Source of the DNA: Salvator merianae
Lineage: Eukaryota > Chordata > Lepidosauria > Squamata > Teiidae
DNA length: 64,000 bases
Assembly (NCBI GenBank): GCA_003586115.2
Contig: QVOM02000112.1
Location: 104,448,941-104,512,940 of the forward strand
Reading direction: 5' to 3'
Shown here piece by piece: positions 10,831 to 21,211 of the stretch. The notes below the pieces were generated by a model. That model was not told where the DNA came from. It ran no database searches and saw only the letters and a program-made list of their open reading frames with translations. Each line of letters starts with the position of its first letter. Position 1 is the stretch's first letter. The position numbers were made by a program, and so were the translations under genes.

Positions 10831-10975
10831 AGGGACCAGGGAGTGGCACACTTACAGTGATGCTTAAGGAGAGCCTAGCAAAATGATGCCAGGCTCTTTG
10901 CTCTGGGAGACCTGTCCGAAACCTTGTTGCAATTTGTATGCAAGTCTTGGGCTGGTCTACCAACAGGAAATGCTT

Positions 10976-11069
10976 GGGAGACCACTTGCAAGTGGTTTCC
11001 CATTGGAGTGGGCTATGGCAACATGGTCACACCATAGCCTGCTCCAAAGCTGCATCTGTGCAGATGCAG
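10976..11069. repeat. Three successive palindromes
   Basis: 10976-11001 is a 26-bp palindrome centred on CTTGCAAG with one mismatched pair. 11005-11018 pairs with 11032-11045 (GGAGTGGGCTATGG with CCATAGCCTGCTCC). 11050-11069 is CTGCATCTG/TGCAGATGCAG. Together they suggest the folded interior of an inverted-repeat transposon, but no clear outer ends or target duplication were found. Confidence 0.6.
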
Positions 11070-11189
11070 TATGCTGTGGGGAGGCTGTGCCTGCCCACAG
11101 ACTGATCCACAGTGCAGACAATGTGTTTCCCGGGGTCTGCTGGCTCAGAATCCTCGTGCAGATGCAGCCCAAGGACATAACCTAACACC

Positions 11190-11760
11190 CTAGCTTTAGT
11201 GTCATGCTGCTGGATAAATATGAGCTAGAAACATTTTATCAGAATTTAAAATCAGATTACATACTCTCTTGGAGGCATGCCCCTTGTGACTTGGGGCAAG
11301 GAGAAGCTCCAACCCATCCCAAAACCTGACAAATAGAGGCTGTATCTACATGTAGAAAATGAGCCAACGCAAAATGAGATGATTTTTCTGTCATATACTG
11401 TCATCCATACCGTGCCCTACATCCATCCTGAGGATGCAAGAAACTGTTCTTTCAGAAGAGCAGAATAAACAGTTTTAGGGATACCTTTATGTCATTGGGC
11501 ACAATGGCATGTGCCAATGCTGAGAACAGTCTTGCCTGTTGCCACGGAGAAACAAGAAGAAACATGAGTATTATAACCAACATGAGTAACTGATTTTAAA
11601 AAGCAAATAAAGCTAGGGTATGCTTTGAGTAGCTTGTTTTAAACAACCCCATCTCAGGGGAAAAAAGGGCTAAAGTGTAAGTTTGGAAATGGAGGACCAG
11701 TGGTCATAATGAGTGGTAACCTGTCCAGAGAACTGTGGGTATAAGGTGGGATGGATGGAT
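11190..11760. other. Unassigned sequence
   Basis: Nothing recognisable in this stretch. Confidence 0.4.
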
Positions 11761-12150
11761 AAGAACATAAGGGGAGCCTTGCTGGATCAGGCCACGGCCC
11801 ATCTAGTCCAGCATTCTGTTTCACACAATGGCCACCAATTGCTTCTGGGCATTCTCAAGCAGAAAAAAAGGCAAAACCTTCACCTGCTCTTGACTCCCTG
11901 CAAATGGACTTTGGAGGTATCCTATCTGTCACTCCACCCTGGAGGCAGTACCTGGGCATCCATTCAAGTAGCCATTGATACACCTGACCTCCATGAATCT
12001 GTCCAATCCATTCTTAAAGCCATCCAGGCTGATGGCTGTCACCACCTCATCCGGTAATGAATTCCATAGACTGATGACCCTCTGGGTGAAAAAATACTTC
12101 CCCTTGTCAGTCCTAACTCTCCTACCCATCAGCTTCAGAGAGTTCCCTCC
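11761..12150 (-). mobile_element. CR1 LINE, 3' end
   Basis: Begins (as its 3' end) AAGAACATAAGGGGAGCC, then CATCTAGTCCAGCATTCTG. The minus strand between about 11975 and 12150 translates to CR1 C-terminal pieces VRTDKGKYFFTQRV, SLWNSLPDEVVTAISL and FKNGLDRFMEV. It matches the copy at 62072-62590 closely. Confidence 0.88.
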
Positions 12151-12179
12151 AGATAGATAGACAGATAGATAGATAGATA
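12151..12179 (+). repeat. GATA microsatellite
   Basis: AGATAGATAGACAGATAGAT and continuation, seven units with one G-to-C-type interruption (GACA). It abuts the truncated 5' side of the minus-strand CR1. Confidence 0.95.
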
Positions 12180-12848
12180 AAATAACTACAGTGACATTGC
12201 GAGGGAGATTGAAGATGGCATTCACGAATTTTCAGCCAGTCCTCACTAAAAGACAAAGAAGCAGGTCTGAAGAAAAAGAGGGAAGCAACAGCTTAAACAA
12301 CAGCAACCAAAATAGGTGGAAGAAGGCTTAGGATCTAACGGTGCTAACCTTCAAGCGAGAGGTGAGATAGCTGCCTCAGACGTCCCAGCTCATTCATTCT
12401 CTGGCATCCATTGGGCTTGCTCTTTGTGTTGTGTTGTGGGCAAGGTTTTTAAGGCTGCCTTCATAAAAAGGTGGATTATCCACAAAGAGATATCTTATCA
12501 GAGCTGTGCATGATTGTGGCCTGAATTTTATTCAGTGCTGTTGACAGGACAGATTGCTGAACTTCCAGCAACAGAAGGGAGAAGTATCTGCAGCTGAGGT
12601 ATCCATCTATTTCTGCAGAAACAGGAGGACTAGTTCTGTAGTGGGCATCACTGTGAGATCACTCTGTGTGTATGTATTTATGGCATGATATATAAAGAAT
12701 GTGGCACATTAATTGTGTCATATAAAAAGATGGCATAAAGATAAATGCTTTTACAATTTATGACACTGTTGCAATATTTATTATCTGCATTTGTATATTA
12801 CTCTTCAGCCTGAGATCCTACAGTGACTTATATAGCAAAAAAACTGCA
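12180..12848. other. Unassigned sequence
   Basis: No element or gene recognised; becomes AT-rich after 12660. Confidence 0.4.
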
Positions 12849-12856
12849 ACTACCAC

Positions 12857-13017
12857 CAGCGGTGGCTGGCGGCTTTAAGCCTTGGTGTTCGCACCCCGCG
12901 CAAAGCGTGCCATGGGCGTTTGTGGGGCCTCTCCGAAGCACGGAGGTCCTGTGAACGGCCATGGTGCTCTTTGCGCGGGGCGCGAACACCAAGGCTTAAA
13001 GCTGTCAGCTGCTGCTG
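12857..13017. mobile_element. Short GC-rich hAT-like foldback element
   Basis: 161 bp with inverted arms of almost 60 bp (12857-12915 and 12959-13017). The left end is CAGCGGTGGCTGGCGGC; the right end, reverse-complemented, is CAGCAGCAGCTGACAGC. Both continue GCTTTAAGCCTTGGTGTTCG and on through CCCCGCGCAAAG to CCATGG. The flanking octamers ACTACCAC (12849-12856) and GCTACCAC (13018-13025) differ at one base, fitting an 8-bp hAT target duplication. A related partial copy lies at 38873-38972. Confidence 0.8.
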
Positions 13018-13061
13018 GCTACCACATATAAAAACATATTCACTCTGCATGACATTAGACT

Positions 13062-13230
13062 ACTGCTAGGAGCTAATGGAGGATCTTCCCAGATTGCTGT
13101 TTCTCCTCCTTCCTCACAGGCAAGGGGGCGCTTTTGGTGACAGTAGGGTGAGGGAGGTGCCACTATTGGGAGCTGATGGAGGATCTTCCAGCTTGTTCTA
13201 TCTCCTCCATTCCCCTTGGGCAAGCAAACG
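13062..13230 (+). repeat. Imperfect 100-bp tandem duplication
   Basis: AGGAGCTAATGGAGGATCTT near 13068 and GGGAGCTGATGGAGGATCTT near 13168, each followed by CTCCTCC and a CAAG-rich segment. The second unit is incomplete. Confidence 0.75.
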
Positions 13231-13709
13231 CGTGAAAACAAATATAGGCCACACCTCTCTGGGGGCTTCCTGCTGCCTCAGGAATTGGCATGGCAGCTCC
13301 ATTGCCACGAGCATAATTGCATCTTCAAGGCTCCATGCCTGCGGACAAAGGCCTGTGTCAATGGGTAGGGTAGCAAGCTGAGTTGCTCCTTGTACATTGA
13401 ATTTTTGCACATTTGACGGGCACCCAAGTCCCTCACAGTTCCCTCAAGCCTCTTCGGCAGGGGGAGCTGCTGAAACTGGCTGATTTGGATGTCCATCAAC
13501 AGCATACTGATGACCTAATGGAGAAGTGGTCACTGATGAATATCATGATGAATCCATGCAGGAGAATACGGTGATCAATATAAGATGTATAATGTGATAG
13601 ATGCACTAGGCAGAGAAGAATCCATGCCAATGCAAATTGGTTTAAAACAGATCTATCTTAATTTGCTTGAAGAACTGAATTTTCATCCAATCCTTAAGAC
13701 GTCCAGATA

Positions 13710-13836
13710 GACCCTTTCTGCACTGAGACTTAATTTGGCTTATATCCCTGAATATAGGCCTGCTGTTTGCATGCAGATAGCTGGCCCCTATTCCGGGATG
13801 TAGTCCGGAATAAAGCCCAGTCAGTGCAGAAAGGAC
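13710..13836. mobile_element. Inverted-repeat MITE related to 51981-52159
   Basis: Left arm GACCCTTTCTGCACTGAG, with GCTTATATCCCTGAATA further in. The right arm carries CTATTCCGGGATGTAGTCC and AGTGCAGAAAGGAC. The arms pair over about 50 bases and match the intact element at 51981. The target duplication is not legible in this copy. Confidence 0.75.
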
Positions 13837-14167
13837 ATGGTTAGATAACTAAACTACCTTCTCTTTGTATTGTTTTCCTACCTTGTAGAGAAAAAATAAT
13901 TATGGTTTTCTGATGGTCCAATATTGCCCTCTGGTGGATTTTAACTTAAGTACTACAACTAGGTCTATGCAGTTTTCTGCCTTCCACAGTGTTTTTTAAT
14001 GTCCCAGTGTAGCCTGTAGCCCTTGATGTTCCTGGGCAGTCTTATATCCAAATAGCAAATAAGCCTGAGACTATCTACTTTTTCAAGGGCTGTGTCCCCA
14101 CTCACTCTGGGTGATGCATCTGCAGACTCTCTCTGTTTTCTGCAGGATCTGCTACCTCTTTAGCACT
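13837..14167. other. Unassigned sequence
   Basis: Nothing recognisable. Confidence 0.4.
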
Positions 14168-14742
14168 AAAGGTACTTTACTTTACTTTACTTTAATTTCG
14201 ATTTATGCCCCGCCCTATACTGAGGGGTCCCAGGGTGGCTTACAAAAACACACCAAAAAACAAATTACAATAAAAACACCATAAAAACATTATAAAACAT
14301 CTTAAAACATACAAAAAGCTTACAGAGCTTATAAAAACTATTACAATAAAAACCATAAAAACATTATAAAAACATCTTAAAATATTCCAAGGCCCCCACC
14401 ACAAAACCACCCTCATCCAACAAAACAACAGTCCGGCAGCAAAGAGGGGGGCTTCTCAGAGGGTCAAGGCCCATATGCCTGGGCAAAGAGGAAGGTCTTT
14501 ACCAGGCGCCGAAACCCGAACAGGGATGGCGCCTGGCGAATCTCAGTAGGGAGGCTGTTCCACAACCTGGGGGCAGCCACAGAGAAAATCCTCCCCCTCC
14601 CCCCCACCCCCGCACTAATGCAGGGGAAGAGACCACCAGGAGAGACCCCCTGTGACCTCAGCGTGCGGGCAGGCACATATGGGTGGAGGCGCTCCTTCAG
14701 GTAGGCAGGACCCAAGGGCACAAAAACATGCACAGAGGTCAG
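14168..14742 (-). mobile_element. L2 LINE, 5'-truncated 3' end
   Basis: On the minus strand, coding sequence runs from about 14740 to 14464 and ends with the L2 C-terminus (PAYLKERLHPYVPARTLRS, FSVAAPRLWNSLPTEIRQA, FLFAQAYGP). An A-rich 3' untranslated region follows, then GGGCGGGGCATAAATCGAAA and a short AAAGT-type tail (14170-14195). The coding part is one open frame, so this is a fairly young copy. It is cut off at the 5' side like most L2 insertions. Confidence 0.9.
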
Positions 14743-15392
14743 GCATCCCAGCCATGACATCTTTTGACACCTTCCTGTGCTGGAAATGAAGATGTGGAAG
14801 TGCACCCAGTGACGCAGTGGGAGGGTGCTGTCACGGAGCATGCTGCCTCCAGGTTCTTCCGCCATAACAGTGGAAGCACAGACATCAGCAGTCAAAGTCA
14901 GGCAGGTGTTGCTACCCACAGAACCAATTATCTGTGCTACATTTTTATTTGAAGTCACATATTCACAAATGTGATATGGGCTGGGGCAAGACCTAAGGTT
15001 ATCCAGATTTTAGTGCTGCTTATGGATCACATTTTTGACAGTCTTCAGTATGACATTATCTTCATTATGTCCTCATTAAATTGCGATTTCATAGGTTTCA
15101 TAAAATAAGAATTTCCCTTTACACGTAAACACACATACACATATGGACACAAAAAAACTAAGTAAAAATAACTCATTGAGGATAGCATTCACACTGGGCT
15201 GGAAGCGCACTAGCTGAGGATCCAAGGATGCAATGTCAATGTTCTAATACTTCTAGCACCTTTGGACACACAGCATGTCTCCAAGGGCTAACAAGCACCC
15301 CTGGAAGCATCCTTCCCATAGAGCAAGAAGAACAACGTTGAGGGCACTGGCTGCCCTCAGATACTCATGCTGCTGCTGTATAGATAGACTGT
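14743..15392. other. Unassigned sequence
   Basis: No element or gene recognised. Confidence 0.4.
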
Positions 15393-15899
15393 GGGCCTGT
15401 TCGCACTTAGTGAGAGGAACGTTCCAGGACACTAGCTAGTATGGAGCATTTGCACCTGCAAACAGCCCCAACTGACTTGAAACCTACTGAACCCCACCTA
15501 ATGTTCACCTGAAGCCAAATAGCGCTGGTCAAGAAAATTGTAGTCTGGAAGCTGACTTGCATGATCAGGTGCAGATCAGTCACACCACTTCCTGGTGTGG
15601 AATGGTGGCAGGGTGGGAACTGCGTGGCTATGCAAGCGCCGTCAGACAGTTTGGAGCCAGGTTCAGACTTTTGTGTCTGGACCCTGGCAGCCGTTTCGGA
15701 CACAAGTTCAGACACAGCTCCTCTGGGTTCAAACACAGCTACCTAACTAATGCATTCCCATTCACACTGCTCCCCCTGCTGGTTAGCTCAGAAACTGTTC
15801 CATTGCTGACAAGTGTGAATACTCATCACTGTACCTGATTCTGGCCAGCCCGAACCCTGCTAATTAGAACGTTATACTGTTGTAAGTGCGAAAACTGCC
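15393..15899 (+). mobile_element. Inverted-repeat DNA transposon, family H3, copy 1
   Basis: Left end GGGCCTGTTCGCACTTAGTG; right end TAAGTGCGAAAACTGCC, the inverted form. The whole 507-bp element matches 43518-43996 in the opposite orientation, with shared words ATTCCCATTCACACTGCTCC, GTCTGGAAGCTGACTTG and CTAACTAATGCATTCCCA against their complements. It encodes no transposase. Confidence 0.75.
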
Positions 15900-15929
15900 A
15901 GTGCATGAGCAAAGTACCTATGGCATGCT

Positions 15930-16130
15930 CTGCACTTGGTACTTTTTGTCATACAAAAAATGGCTGACTTCCAAGGCATTTCTGGTTCATCAAAAACACA
16001 GCCATGCTGTCACTTCAAAATGGAGGAACTTTCATTCTCCAGCTTGAAAGTTAGTGATGGGGTGAGGGTTCTGTCTCAGGGGCAAAAATGGCCTCAGTCC
16101 TCTGTTCATCCCAGGGATGGACTAAAATGA
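15930..16130 (-). repeat. Dispersed repeat, partner of 7428-7492
   Basis: The last 60 bases (GGCAAAAATGGCCTCAGTCC to GGACTAAAATGATCC) are the reverse complement of 7428-7492. The remainder has no match I can see. Confidence 0.5.
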
Positions 16131-16388
16131 TCCCCCACCTCAGAGATGCAGGTTGCCACCTATATGGAATAACCCATTTGTTTCCATCTGGATGCTTCCT
16201 TGAAGCCAATTGTAGATTCACAATTTTTGAGACAGAAGGCAATACTAGTTCATGAGGGTCTCTGGGAAAGGGAAGGGACTTAATTTTTTTTTCATTCCAT
16301 TTCTAACCTTACTTGCTCATTTCTGCTAATTCTTCTAAAGATATTTATTCCCTCCCTAGGTTCACTACCTCTTCCAGAGCACAGATTC

Positions 16389-16710
16389 ATAAGAATGTAA
16401 GAATGTCAGGCCACAGCCCATCTAATCCAGCACCCTGTCTCACACAGTGACTTAGCAATTGCTTCTAGGATTCTCAAGCAGAAGACAAGGGCAAAACCTT
16501 CACCTGCTCTCAACTCCCTGTAAATGGCCTCTAGGGGAATCCTGCCTGTGTTTCCAATCTGGAGGCAACACCTAGGCATCCATTCTAGTAGCCATTGATA
16601 CACCTGTCCTCCATGAATGTGTCTAACTTTTTCTCAAAGCTATCCAGGGCTGGTTGTTGTTACCAACTCTTCTGGTTGTAAATTCCGTAGACCGATGACC
16701 TATTAAATTC
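16389..16710 (-). mobile_element. CR1 LINE, 3' end
   Basis: Starts AAGAATGTAAGAATGTCAGG, followed by CCCATCTAATCCAGCACC and a CAATTGCTTCTAGGATTCTC block typical of this CR1 subfamily. At 16570-16700 the minus strand gives remnants of the FKKGLDKFMED region, with stops. More diverged than the copies at 11761 and 62072. Confidence 0.85.
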
Positions 16711-16729
16711 AGACTGAGTGTGCTAGCAG

Positions 16730-17253
16730 GGGGCATGGCTTCTCTGTCCCACACCAGAGTGCAAAAGAGAGCAGCCCAGAAGGGGTTCTAGCCCTCGAAC
16801 TATACGTTAGCTAGGACCACTTCAGCTGTTCCATCCTTAAAGAAACAGTTCCCAGCTGAAGTGATCCAGCTGCCTCAGACAAGACTGTTCACACTTGAGA
16901 CAGCTGTTCTGGGATAGCCCCCGTGCTGCTCCAAAGCTCCTGTGAGAGCTGGAATGAAAATTCCTGACCTCAGATCTCTCGGGGGACCTATTTCAGCAGC
17001 ACAGTTTTGTGTGCTGCCAAAATGGGTCCCCCTGCTAAAATGGCCCACAGAGGTATGCATCATTCCACATGCCTCCTGGGACTGTTTGCCTGCAAGTAGG
17101 TCAACAGTAGACCAGTATATGCTTCATCCAATGCAGATAAACCATGCTTGCAGAGTGTGTGGCCTCTCTGTTCCACACCAGAGTGTAGAAGAGAGAGGCC
17201 CAGATCTAGGCCTCGTACTATACTGGGTTACTGGTAAGTGTGGAAAGGTGCCC
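16730..17253. mobile_element. Inverted-repeat DNA transposon, GGGCCTTTCTGCAC family
   Basis: The right end is GGTAAGTGTGGAAAGGTGCCC. The interior holds AGCAGCACAGTTTTGTGTGC and CAAAATGGGTCCCCC, matching 19742-19785 and, inverted, 45320-45370. It contains two copies of the hairpin module (16737-16777, 17161-17200) and a 15-bp hairpin at 16814-16828/16853-16867. The left end is not a clean terminus, so the region may be two overlapping copies. Confidence 0.55.
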
Positions 17254-17848
17254 TGAGACCTCAGCTGAACTTATGTAAACTTAAGGTATGCAGCAGCAGC
17301 ATAGGTGCTACTGGAATGTTTACTAGTGTAAATTCCTCATCATCTGCATGCACACTATAAATATAAATATGCCATTTGAAAAATATGGCCTTTTTATTGG
17401 CACTGGCATGTAAGATAGTGAGCTTTGGAGCACTTACTCATTTCTGTTTATCTCACCATTGTAATGTTTTCAAGCTGCCAAGTGAAGGTATGAGATAAAC
17501 TATAGTAAAACACAGACAGAAAGGCGCCAGTGCTGTAGTTCAAGTTTACTCCTTAAGGTTTTTTTTTTTCTTCCCTTCATTTTAAGAGGAAATATAATTG
17601 TCTGCCTTGCCTAAATAACACCCTTGGATCAGAATGGGTCACCAGGAAATACATCAAAGCAAAGGCAATCATTTGGCAACCTTTCTGTGTAATGATGATT
17701 AAAGAATCATTTATTTAGTTATTACTCTTTTTCCTCCTTTTTGTAAAAAAATGTACATTCTACCTTTATTCCGCCCTAGAACCCAAAATGGGACTGTTGT
17801 GTGTAGAAATGTGATCCATGGTTGCAGAGTCTGGGAAAAGTCCTTTTT
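17254..17848. other. Unassigned AT-rich sequence
   Basis: No gene. At 17755-17800, ATTCTACCTTTATTCCGCCC resembles the last bases of a minus-strand L2 3' end, but it is too short to call. Confidence 0.35.
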
Positions 17849-17890
17849 GGATTACAACTCCCAACCAAAGGGCCGTGGGAGTTGTAGTCC
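17849..17890. repeat. Hairpin with ACTACAACTCCCA-type arms
   Basis: GGATTACAACTCCCA (17849-17863) pairs with TGGGAGTTGTAGTCC (17876-17890), one mismatch, 12-base loop. The arm resembles the ACTACAATTCCCAGCATGC site known to bind ZNF143 and is also common inside squamate transposons. Here it more likely marks a decayed element than a promoter. Confidence 0.7.
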
Positions 17891-17988
17891 AGAAAAATGA
17901 TCTCCCTGGTCTGCTTTTCACTCAGGCAACCTCTGTAAGTGCAGACAGTGTTTGCAGCATTGTAAGTATCTCTCCTATAGCAAACTTT

Positions 17989-18370
17989 GGGCCTTTCTGC
18001 ACTTGCCCTTGGAATGGGCTAGTGTACCACATGACCCTCTTCTGGGCCTTTCCCGCATTTTGGTGCAGACCAGAGAGGTCATGTCCCCTGGTAGGCCACT
18101 GCATCCAAGTCTAGGTGGTCAAAATGGCAGGTCTATTGGTGGCCCAGCCCAGAGAAGGGTGCATGCATTTTGGTGGTGCACCAAACTGAACTGCTGAAAT
18201 GGGTTGCCCTAGGATCTGAGGCCAGGAACTTTAATTGCTGGCTGTTGGAGCTCTCATGTCTGGTGGAACAGGGACATGTTCTGGGGCAGGTGGACTGTTC
18301 CAGCCTGGAACTGCTCCAGTCTGAGTGCTTCCAGCTCAACTGTTCAGCCCCTACAAGTGCAGGAATGGTC
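17989..18370. mobile_element. Inverted-repeat DNA transposon, GGGCCTTTCTGCAC family
   Basis: The left end is GGGCCTTTCTGCACTTGCCC. The right end ACAAGTGCAGGAATGGTC is its diverged complement. It is flanked by TTT at 17986-17988 and 18371-18373, a plausible 3-bp target duplication. No transposase frame. The right end is duplicated downstream (see 18301-18600). Confidence 0.65.
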
Positions 18371-18600
18371 TTTAATCACCTTGTTGACAGATGCTGCACT
18401 GGTAGTGTGCTTGACATACACATAGGGGATGGTGCAAGGCCTGTCCCAGAATAGCCTGTCTGGGTGAAGACAAGCTGCTCCAGCCTGGAACCACTCCAGT
18501 TGGGAGTGGTTCCAGTTGGACCAACGCAACTGCCTGCAAGTGTAGAAATGGCCTTTGATCACCTCATTAACTGATGCTGCAATGGTGGTGTGCTGGTAGT
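18301..18600 (+). repeat. 180-bp-period tandem duplication across a transposon end
   Basis: CAGCCTGGAACTGCTCCAGT at 18301 recurs as CAGCCTGGAACCACTCCAGT at 18481. Each is followed by an AAGTGYAGRAATGGYC transposon end and then flanking sequence TTTRATCACCT, GATGCTGCAMTGGTRGTGTG. Both the element end and its flank are copied, so the duplication came after the insertion. Confidence 0.75.
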
Positions 18601-19035
18601 GACTACTTATGGCAGAGTGCATGCTCAAAGGGCACAGGAACATGCATATTCTACACCCTAGGAGCTTCCTTGCAGTGCCACAAGGACACACAGATGTGTG
18701 GACCCTGAACCTTCTGCCCAGTCCCATGCCATCATAATGTCCCAGTGTGGATCCTGCCTCAGTTTCTCACTGGCCTCTTGTGTTTTAATAGCCGTACATG
18801 CACAGAAACTGCAGGTGGAAAATAAATAATTTCACAGGGTGCCACTAGGGATTTCTAGCAGCCATTGCTGCTCGGAGAGTCCAGCAGTGCCAGAAAGGGT
18901 GACAGCCGTCCACTGTGGGTGCTTGAACATTGGGGTGGTGCAGGAATCAGAAGCTAGAGAGGAATATCTTGCTTTCCCACTCCCATCCCACACAGTTCTG
19001 TGCCAGTGTAGACCCAACCAGACACCAGAGGCAAA
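18601..19035. other. Unassigned sequence
   Basis: No element or gene recognised. Confidence 0.4.
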
Positions 19036-19400
19036 GCAATTTGATGCTTTTTTATTTGTATTTCTGTCTGGCCCAATACCTGAAGGTCTCCAGGTAAGTT
19101 ACAAAAAACCCAATGCAGCAAATAGAATTTAATAGAATAGATTACACAGTGCCTGAAAGGATAGGGCATGCTACCTTTTCAACTAAGGACCAGGGTAAAA
19201 AGGTGTGTCTTTACCTGACAGTATATTGATGGGGCTAGACATACCACAGGGAGGAGGTCATTCTACAGTCTGAGAGCTACCACAGAGAAGTCCCTCCCAT
19301 GTGCCCCCATATCTTTGATTGCTGATAGTTTGGCACTATTATGAGGCACTCTTGCAGATCTGTAATTAGTACATTGGTAGGGGAATACCAGTGAGTGACT
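19036..19400 (-). mobile_element. L2 LINE 3' end
   Basis: TTTTTTATTTGTATTTCTGTCTGGCCCA then an AAAA/AATAG-rich untranslated region. At 19190-19310 the minus strand carries decayed L2 C-terminal sequence (GKDTPFYPG end preceded by a VVALRLWN-like block). Its 3' end resembles that of 22833-22950. Confidence 0.65.
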
Positions 19401-19548
19401 GTACATTGTACAAGTATTCTAGGGAGATTCTCTGGCTATTGTCATATGCATTTTAGTTCACATCCTTTATATATTACTATAATATATTCTATATGAGGCC
19501 ATATTCCTACAAGAAGAAATTTTAACGTGTACACAGCGTGGGACCATA

Positions 19549-20014
19549 AGGCCTTTCTGCACTTACCATGTCTTGTTCCGGGCCAGTGGGTTTGAATTAC
19601 TGAGGCCCATTGGTCCAGAACACAGCATGGCATGGTCTGGAACAGTGTGTCTGCATGACAGTCCTGGTCTAGACCAGCCCCTGCACTGCACCCAAAGTCT
19701 CTGAAGGGCTAAGGACCATCAAGAGCCATTGGAGGTACCATTCTGGCAGCACGCTTTAGTGCGTTACCAAAATGGGTTCCCCAGTAGTCAGGAACACAGA
19801 GGCATGCTTTCTGCATGCCTCCATGTTCCAGACTAGGCCATGCTGGTCTGCTGGTAAATCTCAATATCAAGGTCTGTGGGTGACCCATATCAAGGGCCCC
19901 TTGATCCAGATTATGCTCCATCCTATGCGATCCACAATAATGTGCAGACTGATGAGGCCCTGAAGAGGATCACAAGGGATCCTAATATGGAACAATGCTG
20001 AATGCAGAGAGGCC
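19549..20014. mobile_element. Inverted-repeat DNA transposon, GGGCCTTTCTGCAC family
   Basis: Left end AGGCCTTTCTGCACTTACC; right end GAATGCAGAGAGGCC. The interior is a reverse-orientation relative of 45136-45598: AGCACGCTTTAGTGCG and CCAAAATGGGTTCCCCAGTA here correspond to complements near 45323-45370, and GCATGGTCTGGAACAG to CTGTTCCAGACCATG. About 466 bp. Target duplication not clear. Confidence 0.7.
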
Positions 20015-20337
20015 ATGGGCTGTAAACATATTTGGGTTACTTTCTCCCGGTTTGTTTCTAGGCTCAGGAACTAATGCTTTAGCCTCCAAAGCTCCAGACA
20101 GTTTTGACCTTGATATCTTATAAACCACCTTGTCCCATAAGAACCTGCCAGCAAATCCTTGAGAGCCCACCCCCATGCAATTCTGCTTTTGGAAGTGAAA
20201 TGCATGGTTGCTATGTTCTATGGAAAGAGGGCTTTTCTGTGGTAGCACCTATGCTTGCCCCAAAGTATTTGCATGGTGCCAGTTCTGTCAAGCTTAGAAC
20301 AGAATCAGAAATTGTACTGTTTTGGGAGATTTTTGTC

Positions 20338-20700
20338 CTATATTTATTTTTATTTATTTAACAATTTATATCCTGCCCTTCACTGAAAGATCTCAGAGTG
20401 GGTCCTGATGATAAAATGGTAAAATATACACCGTATTCTTAAAACATGTTTAAAATATAACCCACCTACCCTCCCTGGCAGACAACACCCAGAGGAAGTT
20501 AAACATCAAAGGCCTGGGTGAAGAGATACGTTTTAACCAGGCACTGAAAACCATATAATGTAGTTTCCTGGTGAATCTCCAAAGGGAGGCAGTTCCAAAG
20601 TCTGAGGACCACCACAGAAAAGGCCCTCTTGCATGTCCCTGTCCCTTGTACCTCTGAGGGAAAAACTATAAGAAGGTCCTCTCCTTGAGATCTCAATACT
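20338..20700 (-). mobile_element. L2 LINE 3' end
   Basis: A TTATTTATTTAACAATTTATAT tail with TCCTGCCCTTCACTGA, then a coding end on the minus strand at 20499-20690. That reads FSVVVLRLWNCLPLEIHQE and LVKTYLFTQAFDV, the L2 C-terminus. 5'-truncated near 20700. Confidence 0.85.
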
Positions 20701-20783
20701 CAGGCAGGTCTCTATGAGCTTTTCGCATGTTAATCTTCTGTCTCATTGTTTGCTGTTTTATCTTGCTGTGGTTCATAATACTT

Positions 20784-20890
20784 CATAGAACCATAAAATT
20801 ATAGAATCACAGAGCTGGAAAGGGAGAGGGCTAAATAAATGCATTGAGTCCAACCCTCTGCTTCATAAAGCGATCCAGTTTACACGTCCA
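20784..20890 (-). mobile_element. CR1 LINE 3' fragment, ATTCTATGATT subfamily
   Basis: CATAGAACCATAAAATTATAGAATCACAGAGCTGGAA followed by TCCAACCCTCTGCTTCAT is the complement of the classical amniote CR1 3' end (TTCCAACTCTGTGATTCTATG). A 19-base AT-rich insertion (GCTAAATAAATGCATTGAG) interrupts it. Confidence 0.75.
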
Positions 20891-21211
20891 TTTCATAGAA
20901 TTTTATTATTCTAAATTTCTTGTAGCTTTGAAAAATGTTCACTAAACTAGCAAATAAATATAGCTAAATTACTATGTTGGGAAATACTTTGGAAGTTGCA
21001 AATCTGAACATCACTAGACTGAGAGACCATCTGTGTGTAATCTCTTAAAGGAAGAATCCCAGTTCTTGCCAATATGTTTTTGAGTGACTGCTTAACCCAC
21101 ATAGGGCCCTAATTGCATGTGGAACATTTTTTCCTGTTTCCAAGATTTATTTTAGGCAGGATCTGCATGGGAGGGGGAAAGAGCATTACAAGTGTACTGC
21201 TCTTCCTTCTG

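Noticed and set aside
10650..11175. Single element from GGCAGGATCTGCAGGG to GTGCAGATGCAGCCC
   Set aside because: The two ends are only loosely complementary and no target duplication is visible, so only the parts are reported.
13240..13500. Homology to 53700-54060
   Set aside because: A few shared words (CACCCAAGTCCCTC, GGCTCCATTGCCA) but no sustained alignment by eye.
16740..17253. One clean transposon with two hairpin modules
   Set aside because: No left terminus or flanking duplication was found; it may be two overlapping copies, so the call is kept cautious.
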